64,000 nucleotides of DNA from Winogradskyella thalassocola (GCF_900099995.1 NZ_FNCZ01000001.1:868001-932000), one strand, 5' to 3'. Shown: positions 42,715-52,313, counted from the first letter of the stretch. The notes: generated by a model from the sequence alone, not told the origin. A program made the numbers and translations.

Positions 42715-43194
42715 TTAAAGGCCTTTAAACCATTCTTGAAATTGTTTACCAAATAAAAATGTTGGTTTCATCTCACCTCCTAATGCAGCGATTATACTCA
42801 TAATCCATGCTACAAGTAAAACAAGCCACATGACTAGATTTATAATCGGAATCCATGATGTAACCACCGCAATTATAACTAAGCCTAGCATTTGTCTTAT
42901 GTAGAAAGACCCAAATTTGGTTTTATTACTGCTGTTCATTACAAGTGCAATGATCCATCCTATAAAGGTAATATGAGCTATAATGGCAACATTTTTACCG
43001 TCACTGAATACTTGTTTAGCATCGTTGCTAAAGTCATCAGCCGCTCTTTTGGCATCACGTCCAAGTTCTTTAGCATCATCTGAAAATTCACTAGCCTTCT
43101 GGCTTATTTTATCTCCAGCTTTTCTAGCATTATCTTTAGCATCGTCTAACATATCGTTAAGATCGTCGCCTAAATCTTTATTATCATCTGACAT
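42715..43194 (-). CDS. DUF4870-like membrane protein with charged N-terminus
   Basis: A 159-residue protein. Residues about 1-65 are a charged amphipathic helix with Asp/Lys/Ala repeats (DDAKDNARKAGDKISQKA), similar in style to LEA or phasin-like helices. Residues about 68-140 have three hydrophobic segments (IAHITFIGWIIALVM; IRQMLGLVIIAVV; LVMWLVLLVAWIMSI) of the DUF4870/Tic20-like family. Function unknown; likely inner membrane. A strong terminator follows directly. Confidence 0.75.
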   Translation of the reverse strand: MSDDNKDLGDDLNDMLDDAKDNARKAGDKISQKASEFSDDAKELGRDAKRAADDFSNDAKQVFSDGKNVAIIAHITFIGWIIALVMNSSNKTKFGSFYIRQMLGLVIIAVVTSWIPIINLVMWLVLLVAWIMSIIAALGGEMKPTFLFGKQFQEWFKGL

Positions 43195-43284
43195 TTTTTT
43201 AGTTTTTTGGTTAGACCATAAAGTTAGTAAAATATTATGAACCTACTTCAATATTAAGGGTGTATAAACTAGCGTGATTATTTA

Positions 43285-44049
43285 TTATCTAAACAACATA
43301 ATTAGGCCTCCAATGGTCGTAACAATTAAAATAAAGCGTCTATAATTTACATTCGAAATTAGTTTTACAATGTATGCACCTAATAAAAACCCTAAGATCA
43401 ACGCGGGAATCAATACGGAATTTAAAACTAACGATTCTATGGTAACGGTTTCCCAAATAAAAATATGAAAAGGGAGTTTAATAATATTTATAATAAAAAA
43501 TAACCAAGCCGTAGTTCCTATAAATTCGTTTTTAGGAAAACGCATGGTTAGAAAATAAATATTGGAAACAGGGCCAGCTAAATTGCCTATCATAGTAGTA
43601 AAACCAGTTAATAACCCTATGCCAATTGAAAAGAACTTATTAGTAGGTATGTTGTTAGATTTTCGCTTTTCTAAGTAAAACATAATACTAACTGAAACCA
43701 GTATTATAATAGCCATTAATTTTTTAAAAACGAATTCAGAAATATCATTTCCAACCCACACTCCTATTAAAACACCAACGATTATCCATGGTATGAGTCT
43801 TTTAATGACTGCCCAATCTGCATGTCTATTGTAATACATAACGGCTAAAATATCGGCACAAATTAGCATAGGAAGTAGAATACCTGTAGATGCTTTTTCG
43901 CCAAACACAAAGGCAAGTATGACGATGAGAATAATCCCAACTCCTTTAATTCCGGATTTAGATAAACCCAATAAAAAAACGGCAAAACCAATGGCAATCC
44001 ATTGAAATAACGTTAAGTTATAGGATTCAAGAATTTCTATATAAGACAA
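43285..44049 (-). CDS. TauE/SafE-family permease
   Basis: A 254-residue inner-membrane protein with eight predicted helices and the family feel of GLSKSGIKGVGII near helix 1-2 (a Gly-rich GxSKSG region) and GFTTMIGNLAGPV in the second half. TauE/SafE members move sulfite, sulfoacetate or similar organosulfur anions. Substrate is not assigned. Confidence 0.88.
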   Translation of the reverse strand: MSYIEILESYNLTLFQWIAIGFAVFLLGLSKSGIKGVGIILIVILAFVFGEKASTGILLPMLICADILAVMYYNRHADWAVIKRLIPWIIVGVLIGVWVGNDISEFVFKKLMAIIILVSVSIMFYLEKRKSNNIPTNKFFSIGIGLLTGFTTMIGNLAGPVSNIYFLTMRFPKNEFIGTTAWLFFIINIIKLPFHIFIWETVTIESLVLNSVLIPALILGFLLGAYIVKLISNVNYRRFILIVTTIGGLIMLFR

Positions 44050-44070
44050 GGGCTATGGTTTAAATTGAAT

Positions 44071-44457
44071 TTATAAAAAAGCTTTATCTACGGGTTCCCA
44101 TAGTTCAATTTTATTACCATCGTTATCCAATATCCATCCGAATTTACCATAACTGTATTCTTCCATATCGCCTACAATGGTAACACCTTCTTCTTTTAAA
44201 GTTTCTAATAGTTCTTTTAAATTTTCAACTCTATAGTTAAACATAAAATCCTTTTTTGAAGGTTCAAAGTGTTTTGAATCTTCTGCAAATGGACTCCATT
44301 GTGTTGAGCAATCTTTGCCTTCTTTGTCTTTCCACCAAAAGGTAGAACCATAATCATCGGTATTAAAACCGAGATGCTTTTTGTACCAATCTTTGGCAGC
44401 TTTTGGATCTTTGGTTTTAAAAAATAAACCTCCAATTCCTGTGACACGTTTTTTCAT
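44071..44457 (-). CDS. VOC (glyoxalase-like) protein
   Basis: A 128-residue single-module vicinal oxygen chelate protein: IGGLFFKTKDPKAAKDWYKKHLG at the N-terminus, and the C-terminal ILDNDGNKIELWEP carries the Glu ligand of the fold. The metal-binding His usual at the very N-terminus is replaced (GIGGLFFK rather than IxHxxL), so metal-dependent activity is uncertain. It lies between the TauE/SafE and DUF1801 genes in a minus-strand run. Confidence 0.8.
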   Translation of the reverse strand: MKKRVTGIGGLFFKTKDPKAAKDWYKKHLGFNTDDYGSTFWWKDKEGKDCSTQWSPFAEDSKHFEPSKKDFMFNYRVENLKELLETLKEEGVTIVGDMEEYSYGKFGWILDNDGNKIELWEPVDKAFL

Positions 44458-44508
44458 TTTATTTCGAATTTATTTTGTGTATCAACGATTTAATACCTGA
44501 TGTTTTTT

Positions 44509-44967
44509 TTATTTTTTCTTAATGGTAGACTCATAAATGTCTATCCACTCGGCACAAGTCATTTTTCTAGTGAGCTCTCCAATTAATTCAAACGGAATCT
44601 CATCCATTTTTTTAAATCGGATACAGCTTTTACCCATATCGAGTTTGCGTTTACAATGCTTTGGATACTCCTTTACAAACCAATCATGTAATTCTGGATT
44701 CGCATAAATACCGCTATGATATAGATTCACTGAGTTTTTTTGAGAAGCAAAACTCATAAATGGTAAAGGTGTTTTGGGATCACAATGATAACCATCGGGG
44801 TAGACGGAATGTGGGACATAATAACCAATCATGTTGTATTGTATGCCTTCTTCAAATCCCTTTGGTAAATTATCTTTTATAACTTGTCTTAGAGTACTTA
44901 GGGCGCTTTGTCGCTCTTCGGGTACTTGGTTTATGTAATCTTCAGGGGACGTGGCTTTATATGTCAT
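44509..44967 (-). CDS. DUF1801 family protein
   Basis: A 152-residue protein matching the DUF1801 family: SPEDYINQVPEERQSALSTL, IKDNLPKGFEEGIQYNMIGYYVP, and FMSFASQKNSVNLYHSGIY. It is cytoplasmic and has no catalytic residues that I can recognise. Family members are widespread and uncharacterised. Confidence 0.82.
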   Translation of the reverse strand: MTYKATSPEDYINQVPEERQSALSTLRQVIKDNLPKGFEEGIQYNMIGYYVPHSVYPDGYHCDPKTPLPFMSFASQKNSVNLYHSGIYANPELHDWFVKEYPKHCKRKLDMGKSCIRFKKMDEIPFELIGELTRKMTCAEWIDIYESTIKKK

Positions 44968-44995
44968 GTTTAAAAGGAGATTGTAAACCTCTAAG

Positions 44996-45934
44996 TTAAC
45001 AAAATTTTGCTTTTATCTTATCAACGATAGTCTGTGAGAGTTTAATATTGCTTTCAACTGTCCAACCTGCAACATGAGGCGAGAGTAAAACGTTCTCTGC
45101 TGCTATTAAATATTGAAAGGCTACAGGCATAGCACCGGAAGAAAATAAATTCTCAAAGGATGATTTTTCATATTCTAAAACATCTAATCCTGCTCCTAGA
45201 ATTTTGCCAGATTTTAATGCTGAAACTAAATCTTGAGTCACCACACTTTTTCCACGAGCTGTATTAATAAGCCAAAACGGATTTTTAAACCCATTTATAA
45301 AGTCGGAATTAATCATATTTAAGGTTAAATCCGTTTGTGGTATGTGAAGACTTAAGACATCAGCTTTTGCTTTTAATTCTTCGAGAATTACTTGTTTAGC
45401 GTTGGCATCTCCGACATCGGTTTTAATATCATAACATAATACGTTAACATCAAAGCCTTTTAGTTTTTTTGCGAAGGCTTTTCCCATATTACCATAACCA
45501 ATGAGTCCGATGGTTTTGCCGTCTAATTCTAATCCGCGGTTCTCTTCTCGCAACCATTTACCTTGTCTAACTTCTTTGTCTGCCTTGTTCAGTTTATTAA
45601 AAAGAGATAACAACATGCCTAAAGCATGTTCTCCAACGGCATTTCTATTACCTTCTGGTGCGGAAATGAGATGGATACCTTTTTTTTCAGCATAATCACA
45701 ATCTATATTTTCTAATCCGGCACCAACACGACCTATAAATTTTAGGTTTTTGGCGGCATCTAAAAAGGTTTTGTCAATACTAAACCGACTTCGAATAATC
45801 ATACCATCATATTCAGAAATTTTTGCTTCTATTTCAGATTTTGAGGACGTGTAATCTTCGTGATTGGTAAATCCTAAATTGTTGAGCTGACTTAAAAGTA
45901 GAGGGTGGTTAGAATCTAGATGTAGTATTTTCAT
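44996..45934 (-). CDS. D-2-hydroxyacid dehydrogenase (phosphoglycerate dehydrogenase-like)
   Basis: A 312-residue NAD-dependent dehydrogenase. The NAD loop is IGLIGYGNMGKAFA, and catalytic residues are visible as NTARGKSV (Arg), LDVLEYE (Glu) and LSPHVAGWT (His). It lacks an ACT domain, so it resembles the short PGDH/glycerate dehydrogenase type; phosphoglycerate is the likeliest substrate because this is the only copy seen here, but that is inference. Confidence 0.85.
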   Translation of the reverse strand: MKILHLDSNHPLLLSQLNNLGFTNHEDYTSSKSEIEAKISEYDGMIIRSRFSIDKTFLDAAKNLKFIGRVGAGLENIDCDYAEKKGIHLISAPEGNRNAVGEHALGMLLSLFNKLNKADKEVRQGKWLREENRGLELDGKTIGLIGYGNMGKAFAKKLKGFDVNVLCYDIKTDVGDANAKQVILEELKAKADVLSLHIPQTDLTLNMINSDFINGFKNPFWLINTARGKSVVTQDLVSALKSGKILGAGLDVLEYEKSSFENLFSSGAMPVAFQYLIAAENVLLSPHVAGWTVESNIKLSQTIVDKIKAKFC

Positions 45935-45981
45935 GGTAATACCAGTTTAAGCAGGTTTAATATTTAGATGATTTTAGGCTC

Positions 45982-47355
45982 TTAAATACCTAAAATCAAT
46001 TTTGCTATTAAGAAGTAAATTAAAATACCAAAAACATCATTACTTGTGGTAATAAATGGTCCGGTTGCAACAGCTGGGTCAATACCTCTTTTGTCTAAAA
46101 AAATAGGAATAAATGTCCCAATAATAGCCGCCATTACAATCACAGCCACTAAGGCGATACTTATGGTTATGGATACAATGTATGGTGTTCCGAATATAAA
46201 GTGTGTAATAAGAATAGCAACAAGAGATATTGCTACACCATTTACTAAACCTAATAAAAATTCTTTAAATAATCGTTTTAATATCTTACCATCGATAGTA
46301 CCGTTGGCAATACCTTGAACAACAATAGCTGAAGACTGTACTCCAACATTTCCGGCTGTAGCCTGAATTAGTGGTACAAAACTGAGCAATACTATAAAAT
46401 TGCCCATGTTATCATTAAATTGTTCTATGATACTAGCCGCACCAAGTCCACCAAACATACCAATAAATAACCAAGGTAATCGTGCTTTTGTTAATTTGAG
46501 AATGCTATCATCAGCCTCTACATCTTGTGAAATACCAGCGGCTAATTGGTAATCTTTATCGGCTTCGTCTCGGATAACATCTATAATATCATCAATGGTA
46601 ATTCTACCGACAAGGATTTGGTCGTCATTAACGACAGGGATGGCTTCTAAATCGTATTTCGCCATTACTTTTGCCACATCTTCCACATCGTCATTAACGT
46701 GAGCCCAATCCACATTGTCTTTAGCAATATCCGCAATTTTTGTATCGCTTTTAGAAATGATTAAATCTTTTAAAGACAATCTACCAATAAGTTTGTCGTG
46801 CTTATCTACAACGTAAACGGAGTGTACTCTTGTAACATCTTTGGCTTGCCCTCTAATTCTGCGTAAACAACCTGCAACAGTCCAGGTCTCATAAACTTTA
46901 ACCAATTCTTTTGCCATGAGTCCACCCGCTGTGTCCTCGTCATAGGCTAAAAGTTCTTGTATTTCTTCTCGGTGTTCGTGGTCTTCTATGTATGAGATCA
47001 CTTCAGCTTGCCGTTCTTCTGGAAGTTCGGCAATCATATCTGCCGCATCATCGGTATCTAATTCTTCAACCTCTTCGGCAATCTCTTTAGTAGATAGATT
47101 TTTAAGTATTTTTTCTCGGATATCCTCATCGAGCTCCATAAGGATTTCTGAAGTCGTTTCAGAATCGAGAAGTTTTATGACATAAACAGCATCATCATTG
47201 TCTAAGTCATCTAAAATTTCGGCAATATCTGCATGGTGATACTCATTTAATAAGGCTTTTAAATCTTTGTCGTTTTCTTCTTCGACAAGAACTTCTACCT
47301 TTTCAATAAGCTCATCGGTCAACTGAAATTGTATGTTATCTTGGATCTCTTCCAC
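45982..47355 (-). CDS. mgtE: Magnesium transporter
   Basis: A 457-residue inner-membrane Mg2+ channel of the MgtE family. The N-domain (about 1-130) has HADIAEILDDLDNDDAVY and ELPEERQAEVI; the two CBS motifs (about 135-260) have VHSVYVVDKHDKLIGRLSL and IPVVNDDQILVGRITIDDIIDVI; five helices follow (about 285-455) with the pore segment GNVGVQSSAIVVQG. Usual length. Mg2+ gating by the N-domain and CBS is known for the family. Confidence 0.96.
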   Translation of the reverse strand: MEEIQDNIQFQLTDELIEKVEVLVEEENDKDLKALLNEYHHADIAEILDDLDNDDAVYVIKLLDSETTSEILMELDEDIREKILKNLSTKEIAEEVEELDTDDAADMIAELPEERQAEVISYIEDHEHREEIQELLAYDEDTAGGLMAKELVKVYETWTVAGCLRRIRGQAKDVTRVHSVYVVDKHDKLIGRLSLKDLIISKSDTKIADIAKDNVDWAHVNDDVEDVAKVMAKYDLEAIPVVNDDQILVGRITIDDIIDVIRDEADKDYQLAAGISQDVEADDSILKLTKARLPWLFIGMFGGLGAASIIEQFNDNMGNFIVLLSFVPLIQATAGNVGVQSSAIVVQGIANGTIDGKILKRLFKEFLLGLVNGVAISLVAILITHFIFGTPYIVSITISIALVAVIVMAAIIGTFIPIFLDKRGIDPAVATGPFITTSNDVFGILIYFLIAKLILGI

Positions 47356-47421
47356 TTGATTTTTAATACGCTTTTACTTTAAAATTTATTTCACCTGCGT
47401 TCCGATTGACAGCAGATAAAA

Positions 47422-48210
47422 TTAGTTTTCGTCATTTTCTATTAACGACGTTAGCTCAATAAATTGAGCAACACTTAATTGTTCTGGTCGCTGGCCAAAT
47501 ATAATATTTGCTTTTAAATTATCCGACAGATTGAAGGTTTTTAAACTATTCCGTAATGTTTTTCTTCGCTGTTGGAATCCCGTTTTCACGACTCTAAAAA
47601 ATAACTTTTCATCACAAGGTAAATCGTAATTCTCTTTACGTTTTAGAAAAAGGACGCCAGAATCTACCTTTGGTGGTGGATTAAAAACTGTTGGAGGCAC
47701 CGTAAATAAATATTCTGCATCGTAAAATGCTTGAGTTAAAACCGATAATATACCGTAAACTTTTGAGCCTTCTTTAGAACAGATTCGCATAGCAACTTCC
47801 TTCTGAAACATGCCCGAAAACTCAGGGATTTGATGTCTTAATTCTAGAGTCTTAAATAATATTTGAGACGATATATTGTATGGGAAATTACCTATGATAG
47901 CATAAGGTTTATCTTCAAAAACGAGATTTAAATCGTATTTTAAGAAGTCTTTTTCTATGATTCTATTGGCAAGATTAAGATAGTTGTTTTTTAAATAATC
48001 TACTGATTCTGTGTCTATTTCAATAATGTGTAGTGTAGTGTCTTTTTTTAAAAGATACTTGGTAAGCACTCCCATTCCTGGTCCAATTTCTAAGACATGG
48101 TCGTAGCCTTTAAAAGATAAGCTGTCTGCAATATCTTGAGCAATGGTTTCATCTTCTAAGAAATGCTGACCTAAATATTTTTTTGCTTTTACTTGGTGTT
48201 GGTTTGCCAC
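47422..48210 (-). CDS. rsmA: 16S rRNA dimethyladenosine transferase
   Basis: A 262-residue SAM-dependent enzyme that dimethylates the two adjacent adenosines near the 3' end of 16S rRNA during small-subunit maturation. The N-terminus [20 protein letters not shown], motif [13 protein letters not shown] and motif [13 protein letters not shown] (NxPY) are diagnostic. Usual length. The mgtE gene starts 66 nt after the stop on the same strand. A TATCTTTG promoter element lies upstream. Confidence 0.96.
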   Translation of the reverse strand: MANQHQVKAKKYLGQHFLEDETIAQDIADSLSFKGYDHVLEIGPGMGVLTKYLLKKDTTLHIIEIDTESVDYLKNNYLNLANRIIEKDFLKYDLNLVFEDKPYAIIGNFPYNISSQILFKTLELRHQIPEFSGMFQKEVAMRICSKEGSKVYGILSVLTQAFYDAEYLFTVPPTVFNPPPKVDSGVLFLKRKENYDLPCDEKLFFRVVKTGFQQRRKTLRNSLKTFNLSDNLKANIIFGQRPEQLSVAQFIELTSLIENDEN

Positions 48211-48242
48211 GAATACAAGACTGTTTTTAATTAGTAGTTACG

Positions 48243-48250
48243 CAAAGATA
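48243..48250 (-). promoter_or_regulatory. -7 promoter element for rsmA
   Basis: TATCTTTG on the minus strand, 32 nt before the rsmA start. Confidence 0.5.
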
Positions 48251-48291
48251 CGTAGTGAGGGATGGAGAATAGCGAAATAGCGATAGAATCC

Positions 48292-48612
48292 TTAATTTAT
48301 CGTTACCGAATATTCGTCTACAACTTCCAGTTCTGTTCTAAACGATAATACTTTATCTCCAAAACGTTGCAGCCCATCTTGTTTTAAACGCTCGGCATGT
48401 TCATCGTAATATGAGTTTAAAGCTTCTCTAGAATGTGCTCTATATTGTACAGAGTAGGTATCTGATTCATCATCATCTACCAAAACTTTTGTCAGTTTAG
48501 CTTCTTTAAATTTACCCGTTGCTAAAACTTGTGGAATGTGCTCTTTTACCCATTCTAGCCACTCTTTGGATATGCTTTTATCTATGTTTAGGGTAACGTT
48601 GTATATAATCAT
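48292..48612 (-). CDS. DUF4286 family protein
   Basis: A 106-residue cytoplasmic protein of the DUF4286 family, common beside translation and DNA genes in Bacteroidota: YNVTLNIDKSISKEWLEWVKEHIP, then SYSVQYRAHSREAL-like SDTYSVQYRAHSREALNSYY and FRTELEVV. The fold looks ferredoxin-like (two beta-alpha-beta units); function is not known. A TACTTTTG promoter element lies 24 nt upstream. Confidence 0.82.
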   Translation of the reverse strand: MIIYNVTLNIDKSISKEWLEWVKEHIPQVLATGKFKEAKLTKVLVDDDESDTYSVQYRAHSREALNSYYDEHAERLKQDGLQRFGDKVLSFRTELEVVDEYSVTIN

Positions 48613-48636
48613 TTTTTAGGGATTATTGATGAGGTG

Positions 48637-48644
48637 CAAAAGTA
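48637..48644 (-). promoter_or_regulatory. -7 promoter element for DUF4286 gene
   Basis: TACTTTTG on the minus strand, 24 nt before the start at 48612. Confidence 0.5.
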
Positions 48645-48726
48645 TGAAATTGAACGTTAATAGTTCTACTAACGGAAAGATGGCAAAGCTTCACAAAAAA
48701 AATAGTTGAGATAAAAATACCTTATA

Positions 48727-48766
48727 ACAACTACGGTAACTGAAAACTGCGACCATTCACTGAAAA
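48727..48766. repeat. CAGT-rich dispersed repeat, inverted copy
   Basis: GGTAACTGAAAACTGCGACC, then TTCACTGAAAACT: read on the minus strand it has CAGT and CGCAGT words like those at 3140 and 8842. It directly abuts the stop of the TPR gene. Confidence 0.5.
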
Positions 48767-50551
48767 CTAATTAATACTATCTCCTCTAAGCATCCTAAAC
48801 TTTTTACGAGCTTCAATGAAGTAAATACTGTCTTGATGCTCAAATATTATTTTTTCGTAGAGTAGCTTAGCCTCTTCTGGTTTTGCTAAAAAGTTGTTGT
48901 ATAGTTCTGCCAAATAGTAAAGGGTGTCATCCACTAAAATGTCCTCGCCATAATCTTTGATGATGTTTTGGTAATTCGCTTCTGCCTTGGTATACTGTTT
49001 TTTCTTTTCGTAGAGTTTTGCTTGTTGGTATAGCGCTTGGTCTGTAATACTTTCTCCTTTATGTTCTTCTAAAATTTTATCTAATAATAAAATGGCATCG
49101 TCAGTTTTATTCTGAAACGCAAACAAGTCAGCTTTCGCATAATATTTTAATGCGGTTTGCGTGCTATCTTCATATTTATTATCCGAAATCAATAATTTTA
49201 AGTCTAACGCATCATTAGCAATTAATTGTGAAGTTGATGATTTTAGAATTTTAAGCTGTGATTCTGCCCAGTCAAAATCCCCTTTATAATAACTTGTTTT
49301 TGCGACTTTAAATCGTGCTTCTTGTGCAATGGTGCTATTTTTTAGATTCGCCTGAATTTGAGAATAGAAAATCAAAGCTTCATTAAATTTTTCTTGAAGC
49401 ACTAAAATATCAGCCAATAGTAACTTTACCTTTGCTTCTTGAAACTTAGAAACATTCAACGTTAAACTTTTCTTTAAAAACGTAGTGGCCGCTTCGGTGT
49501 CTTTTTGGTTAAAGGCTAAAAATTTCCCGTATGCTAATTGTAAAGGTAAGGTTAGTTCAGATTTACCAAATTCCTTAAGCAAGTTGTTGTATGTGTCGTC
49601 AATCTGTTTTAGCATTTTATCATCGGCATTTTTAGTGTCGATTTCTAAAATGTATTGATGTGCCGTTAACGCCGTACTTGGATCTTGAGTGTTTTCGAGA
49701 ATATAATTAAAAATAGATTTTGAAGTGTCATCGTCGTTGTCCTTTTGAGCTGTAACAGCTAATTCGATTAAACGATCTAAACTTTCAGGATTACGTTTGT
49801 AAAGGGCCTTTTCTTGAATAAAGGATTTGTTATATGCTTTTTCTTGAACATACAACCAACTCAACATTTCATACCAATAGGCTTCAGGATTTTGCTGTAT
49901 TTTTTTTAAAAGCAAGCGTCGTAGATAGCTGTTGTTTTCGCTGTCTTTATTTTCTGAAATGAAATCACTAATAGAGCGCTTTACATTGTTGAGGGTATTA
50001 GGTTTATAGTGAATATAATCGATGTAATTAACAAACATCTGTTCTACATTACCTTGATCACCATAAATACGTGCTAATTGAATACTATAATTTCTATCGG
50101 GTGTTAGAATTTTTCCTTTTTCATATAACCGAATAGCTTGGTCTGATAGTGAATAATCTTCAAATTTTTTGGCAATTATATAAATATAGTTGGGTTTATC
50201 ATCAACAAAGGCTATGGCTTCATCATAAAGTTTATTGGCAGTAATTATACTGTCTTTAAGCTGAAAATTATAGCCTAAAGCAACAACCAATTCTGGATTT
50301 CTACTTATAGATAAGCGTTGCTTTAGAATAGTTTCAGCGTCATTATACTGTTCTAATTGTTGATAGATATCGACTAGCTTATAAATATAGTTGGAGTTGA
50401 GTGGTTTTTCTTTTAGTAGATTTTTATAAATAAACTCTGCCTTTTTAAATTCTGCTTTTTTATAATAACTTTCTGCTTGATCTTCACTGTTTTGAGCGAA
50501 ACAAGAATAACTAAAGACTAGAAAAAGTATAACGGAAAAGCACTGTTTCAT
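48767..50551 (-). CDS. Periplasmic TPR protein
   Basis: A 594-residue exported protein with signal peptide (about 1-19, SYSCFAQ) and TPR units across most of its length, for example AESYYKKAEFKKAEFIYKNLL at the N-terminus and ALYQQAKLYEKKKQYTKAEANY near the end, closing with YFIEARKKFRMLRGD. The repeats should scaffold protein contacts in the periplasm or at the outer membrane. Similar large TPR proteins are common in Flavobacteriaceae; no specific role is evident. An intergenic gap of 459 bp separates it from serS. Confidence 0.85.
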   Translation of the reverse strand: MKQCFSVILFLVFSYSCFAQNSEDQAESYYKKAEFKKAEFIYKNLLKEKPLNSNYIYKLVDIYQQLEQYNDAETILKQRLSISRNPELVVALGYNFQLKDSIITANKLYDEAIAFVDDKPNYIYIIAKKFEDYSLSDQAIRLYEKGKILTPDRNYSIQLARIYGDQGNVEQMFVNYIDYIHYKPNTLNNVKRSISDFISENKDSENNSYLRRLLLKKIQQNPEAYWYEMLSWLYVQEKAYNKSFIQEKALYKRNPESLDRLIELAVTAQKDNDDDTSKSIFNYILENTQDPSTALTAHQYILEIDTKNADDKMLKQIDDTYNNLLKEFGKSELTLPLQLAYGKFLAFNQKDTEAATTFLKKSLTLNVSKFQEAKVKLLLADILVLQEKFNEALIFYSQIQANLKNSTIAQEARFKVAKTSYYKGDFDWAESQLKILKSSTSQLIANDALDLKLLISDNKYEDSTQTALKYYAKADLFAFQNKTDDAILLLDKILEEHKGESITDQALYQQAKLYEKKKQYTKAEANYQNIIKDYGEDILVDDTLYYLAELYNNFLAKPEEAKLLYEKIIFEHQDSIYFIEARKKFRMLRGDSIN

Positions 50552-50639
50552 ATATGTGTTTTATATAAAATAAAAAGTAAGTATACGTGTAAATATAACA
50601 AATGCTTCAAGTAGATGTTGTGAAAAAAAGTATAAAAAA

Positions 50640-50665
50640 ATTGCCTAAACGTGAGTTTAGGCAAT
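50640..50665 (-). terminator. Rho-independent terminator (minus strand)
   Basis: ATTGCCTAAAC, GTGA loop, GTTTAGGCAAT: 11-bp perfect stem; on the minus strand TTTTTTT follows. It is 345 nt beyond the serS stop, so the transcript would carry a long 3' region. Confidence 0.82.
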
Positions 50666-50811
50666 CTACCAGCAAAATAAATGTGCTATTAACCATTATT
50701 TATGTAAAATATGATTCAATTATCTTGGCCAAGTTCGTTGTGTATTTCTAATTATTAAAGTGATTATAAATTTTCGTTAAAAACAGAAAGGTTTAAAAAG
50801 CACTTTGATAG

Positions 50812-50880
50812 TTAAAATAAAACTTTGCTTACCATCGCAATCAATGATACGAGTAATACGATTCGTTTTAAATTCTTCAT
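50812..50880 (-). CDS. Possible 22-residue hydrophobic microprotein
   Basis: A short ATG-to-TAA frame encoding a peptide with a basic start (MKNLKR) and a hydrophobic core (IVLLVSLIAMV) ending SKVLF. The design is that of a single-pass membrane microprotein, and it sits upstream of a strong terminator in an otherwise empty region. No ribosome site or promoter proves expression, and so short a frame can arise by chance. Confidence 0.3.
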   Translation of the reverse strand: MKNLKRIVLLVSLIAMVSKVLF

Positions 50881-51010
50881 AATTAAGTTGATTAAATCTG
50901 GGATGCCTAATTTCTAAAAAATCACCGAATAAAACGAAGAAAGGTCATAATAATCGATATAATACATTAAAATTTAACAATTAGAATAAAATAAGTGATT
51001 TTAAACTGTC

Positions 51011-52282
51011 CTAAGAAATCATATCAAAACCAGTATATGGTACTAAAACTTCAGGTATTTTAATACCATCTTCTGTTTGGTAGTTTTCTAATATACCAGC
51101 TAAAACTCTCGGTAATGCTAAAGAACTTCCGTTTAAAGTATGGCATAATTCGTTTTTACCATCAGCATTTTTAAAACGTAATTTTAAACGATTCGCTTGA
51201 AAAGTTTCAAAATTAGATATAGAAGATATTTCTAACCAACGGTCTTGTGCTGTTGAGAAAACTTCGAAATCATAAGTTAAAGCCGAAGTAAATCCTAAAT
51301 CACCACCACATAATCGTAATATTCTGTAAGGTAACTTTAGTTCTTGTAAAATACCTTTTACATGATTTACCATGCCGTCTAATGCTTTATAAGAATTATC
51401 AGGATGCTCAACTCTAAGGATTTCAACCTTATCAAATTGGTGTAGTCTGTTTAATCCTCTAACATGGGCGCCATAACTACCAGCTTCGCGTCTAAAACAC
51501 GGTGTGTAACCTGTAATGCTAATTGGTAAATCGCTTTCGTTTAAAAGGGTGTCTCTAAATATATTAGTTGCAGGTACTTCTGCCGTTGGGATTAAGTATA
51601 AATTGTCTGCAGTAACATGGTACATTTGCCCTTCTTTATCTGGCAATTGACCCGTTCCGAAACCAGAGGCTTCATTTACTAAATGTGGCACTTGGTATTC
51701 TGTATAACCAGCTTCTGTGTTTTTATCTAAAAAATAAGCGATTAAGGCGCGTTGTAATCTGGCACCTTTACCTATATAAACAGGAAAACCAGCACCTGTA
51801 ATTTTGTTTCCTAATTCAAAATCGATGATGTTGTATTTCTTAGCTAATTCCCAATGTGGTAGTGCTCCCTCGTGTAATTTTGGAATGTCACCTTCTCTAA
51901 ACGTTTCCTCATTGTCTTCATCCGTGTTTCCGGCAGGTACAATAGGATTTGGTACATTAGGGATTCTGTATAATAATTCAGAAAGCGCTTCAATTTTATC
52001 GTTAAGCTCTTGTTCAAAAGTCTTAGTGATTTCCTTTAGTTGCGTGGTTTTTTGCTTTAGGATGTTCGCTTTTTGCGTTTCCCCAGATTTATATAAATTT
52101 CCAATCTCTTTAGATAAGGAGTTAGATTCTGCTTTCGTATTATCTAATTTCGTCTGAATTGCTTTTCGGTCTTCATCAAAAGCAATCGCTTCATTAATCA
52201 TTTCTGTAGCATCAATATTTCGTTTTGCTAAACGTGCAATGATGTCTTCTTTGTTCTCTTGTATAAAAGCAACTTGTAACAT
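51011..52282 (-). CDS. serS: Serine-tRNA ligase
   Basis: A 423-residue class II synthetase. The N-terminal coiled-coil arm (about 30-100, DDRKAIQTKL-type helices) is present. Motif 2 is CFRREAGSYGAHVRGLNR with the H-R binding residues, TAEVPATN is the serine pocket region, and motif 3 is NGSSLALPRVLAGILE. The frame is open three codons further (TTG at 52291), but the ATG at 52282 fits the usual MLQVAFI start. A perfect palindrome and a promoter element lie upstream. Confidence 0.97.
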   Translation of the reverse strand: MLQVAFIQENKEDIIARLAKRNIDATEMINEAIAFDEDRKAIQTKLDNTKAESNSLSKEIGNLYKSGETQKANILKQKTTQLKEITKTFEQELNDKIEALSELLYRIPNVPNPIVPAGNTDEDNEETFREGDIPKLHEGALPHWELAKKYNIIDFELGNKITGAGFPVYIGKGARLQRALIAYFLDKNTEAGYTEYQVPHLVNEASGFGTGQLPDKEGQMYHVTADNLYLIPTAEVPATNIFRDTLLNESDLPISITGYTPCFRREAGSYGAHVRGLNRLHQFDKVEILRVEHPDNSYKALDGMVNHVKGILQELKLPYRILRLCGGDLGFTSALTYDFEVFSTAQDRWLEISSISNFETFQANRLKLRFKNADGKNELCHTLNGSSLALPRVLAGILENYQTEDGIKIPEVLVPYTGFDMIS

Positions 52283-52299
52283 ATCTATCAATTAAGTTA

Positions 52300-52313
52300 A
52301 TACCACGTGGTAT
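52300..52313. promoter_or_regulatory. Perfect 14-bp palindrome in the serS leader
   Basis: ATACCACGTGGTAT has no loop (CACGTG core), sits 17 nt before the serS ATG and downstream of the TACTTTTG element. It looks like a protein-binding site. Confidence 0.5.

Larger units (their letters stand above)
50552..51010. other. 459-bp intergenic region between a TPR gene and serS
   Basis: AT-rich. It holds a minus-strand terminator at 50640-50665, a possible 22-residue open frame at 50812-50880 (minus), and otherwise no feature I can name. I see no tRNA cloverleaf and no clear -7 element on the minus strand for an independent RNA. Confidence 0.5.
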
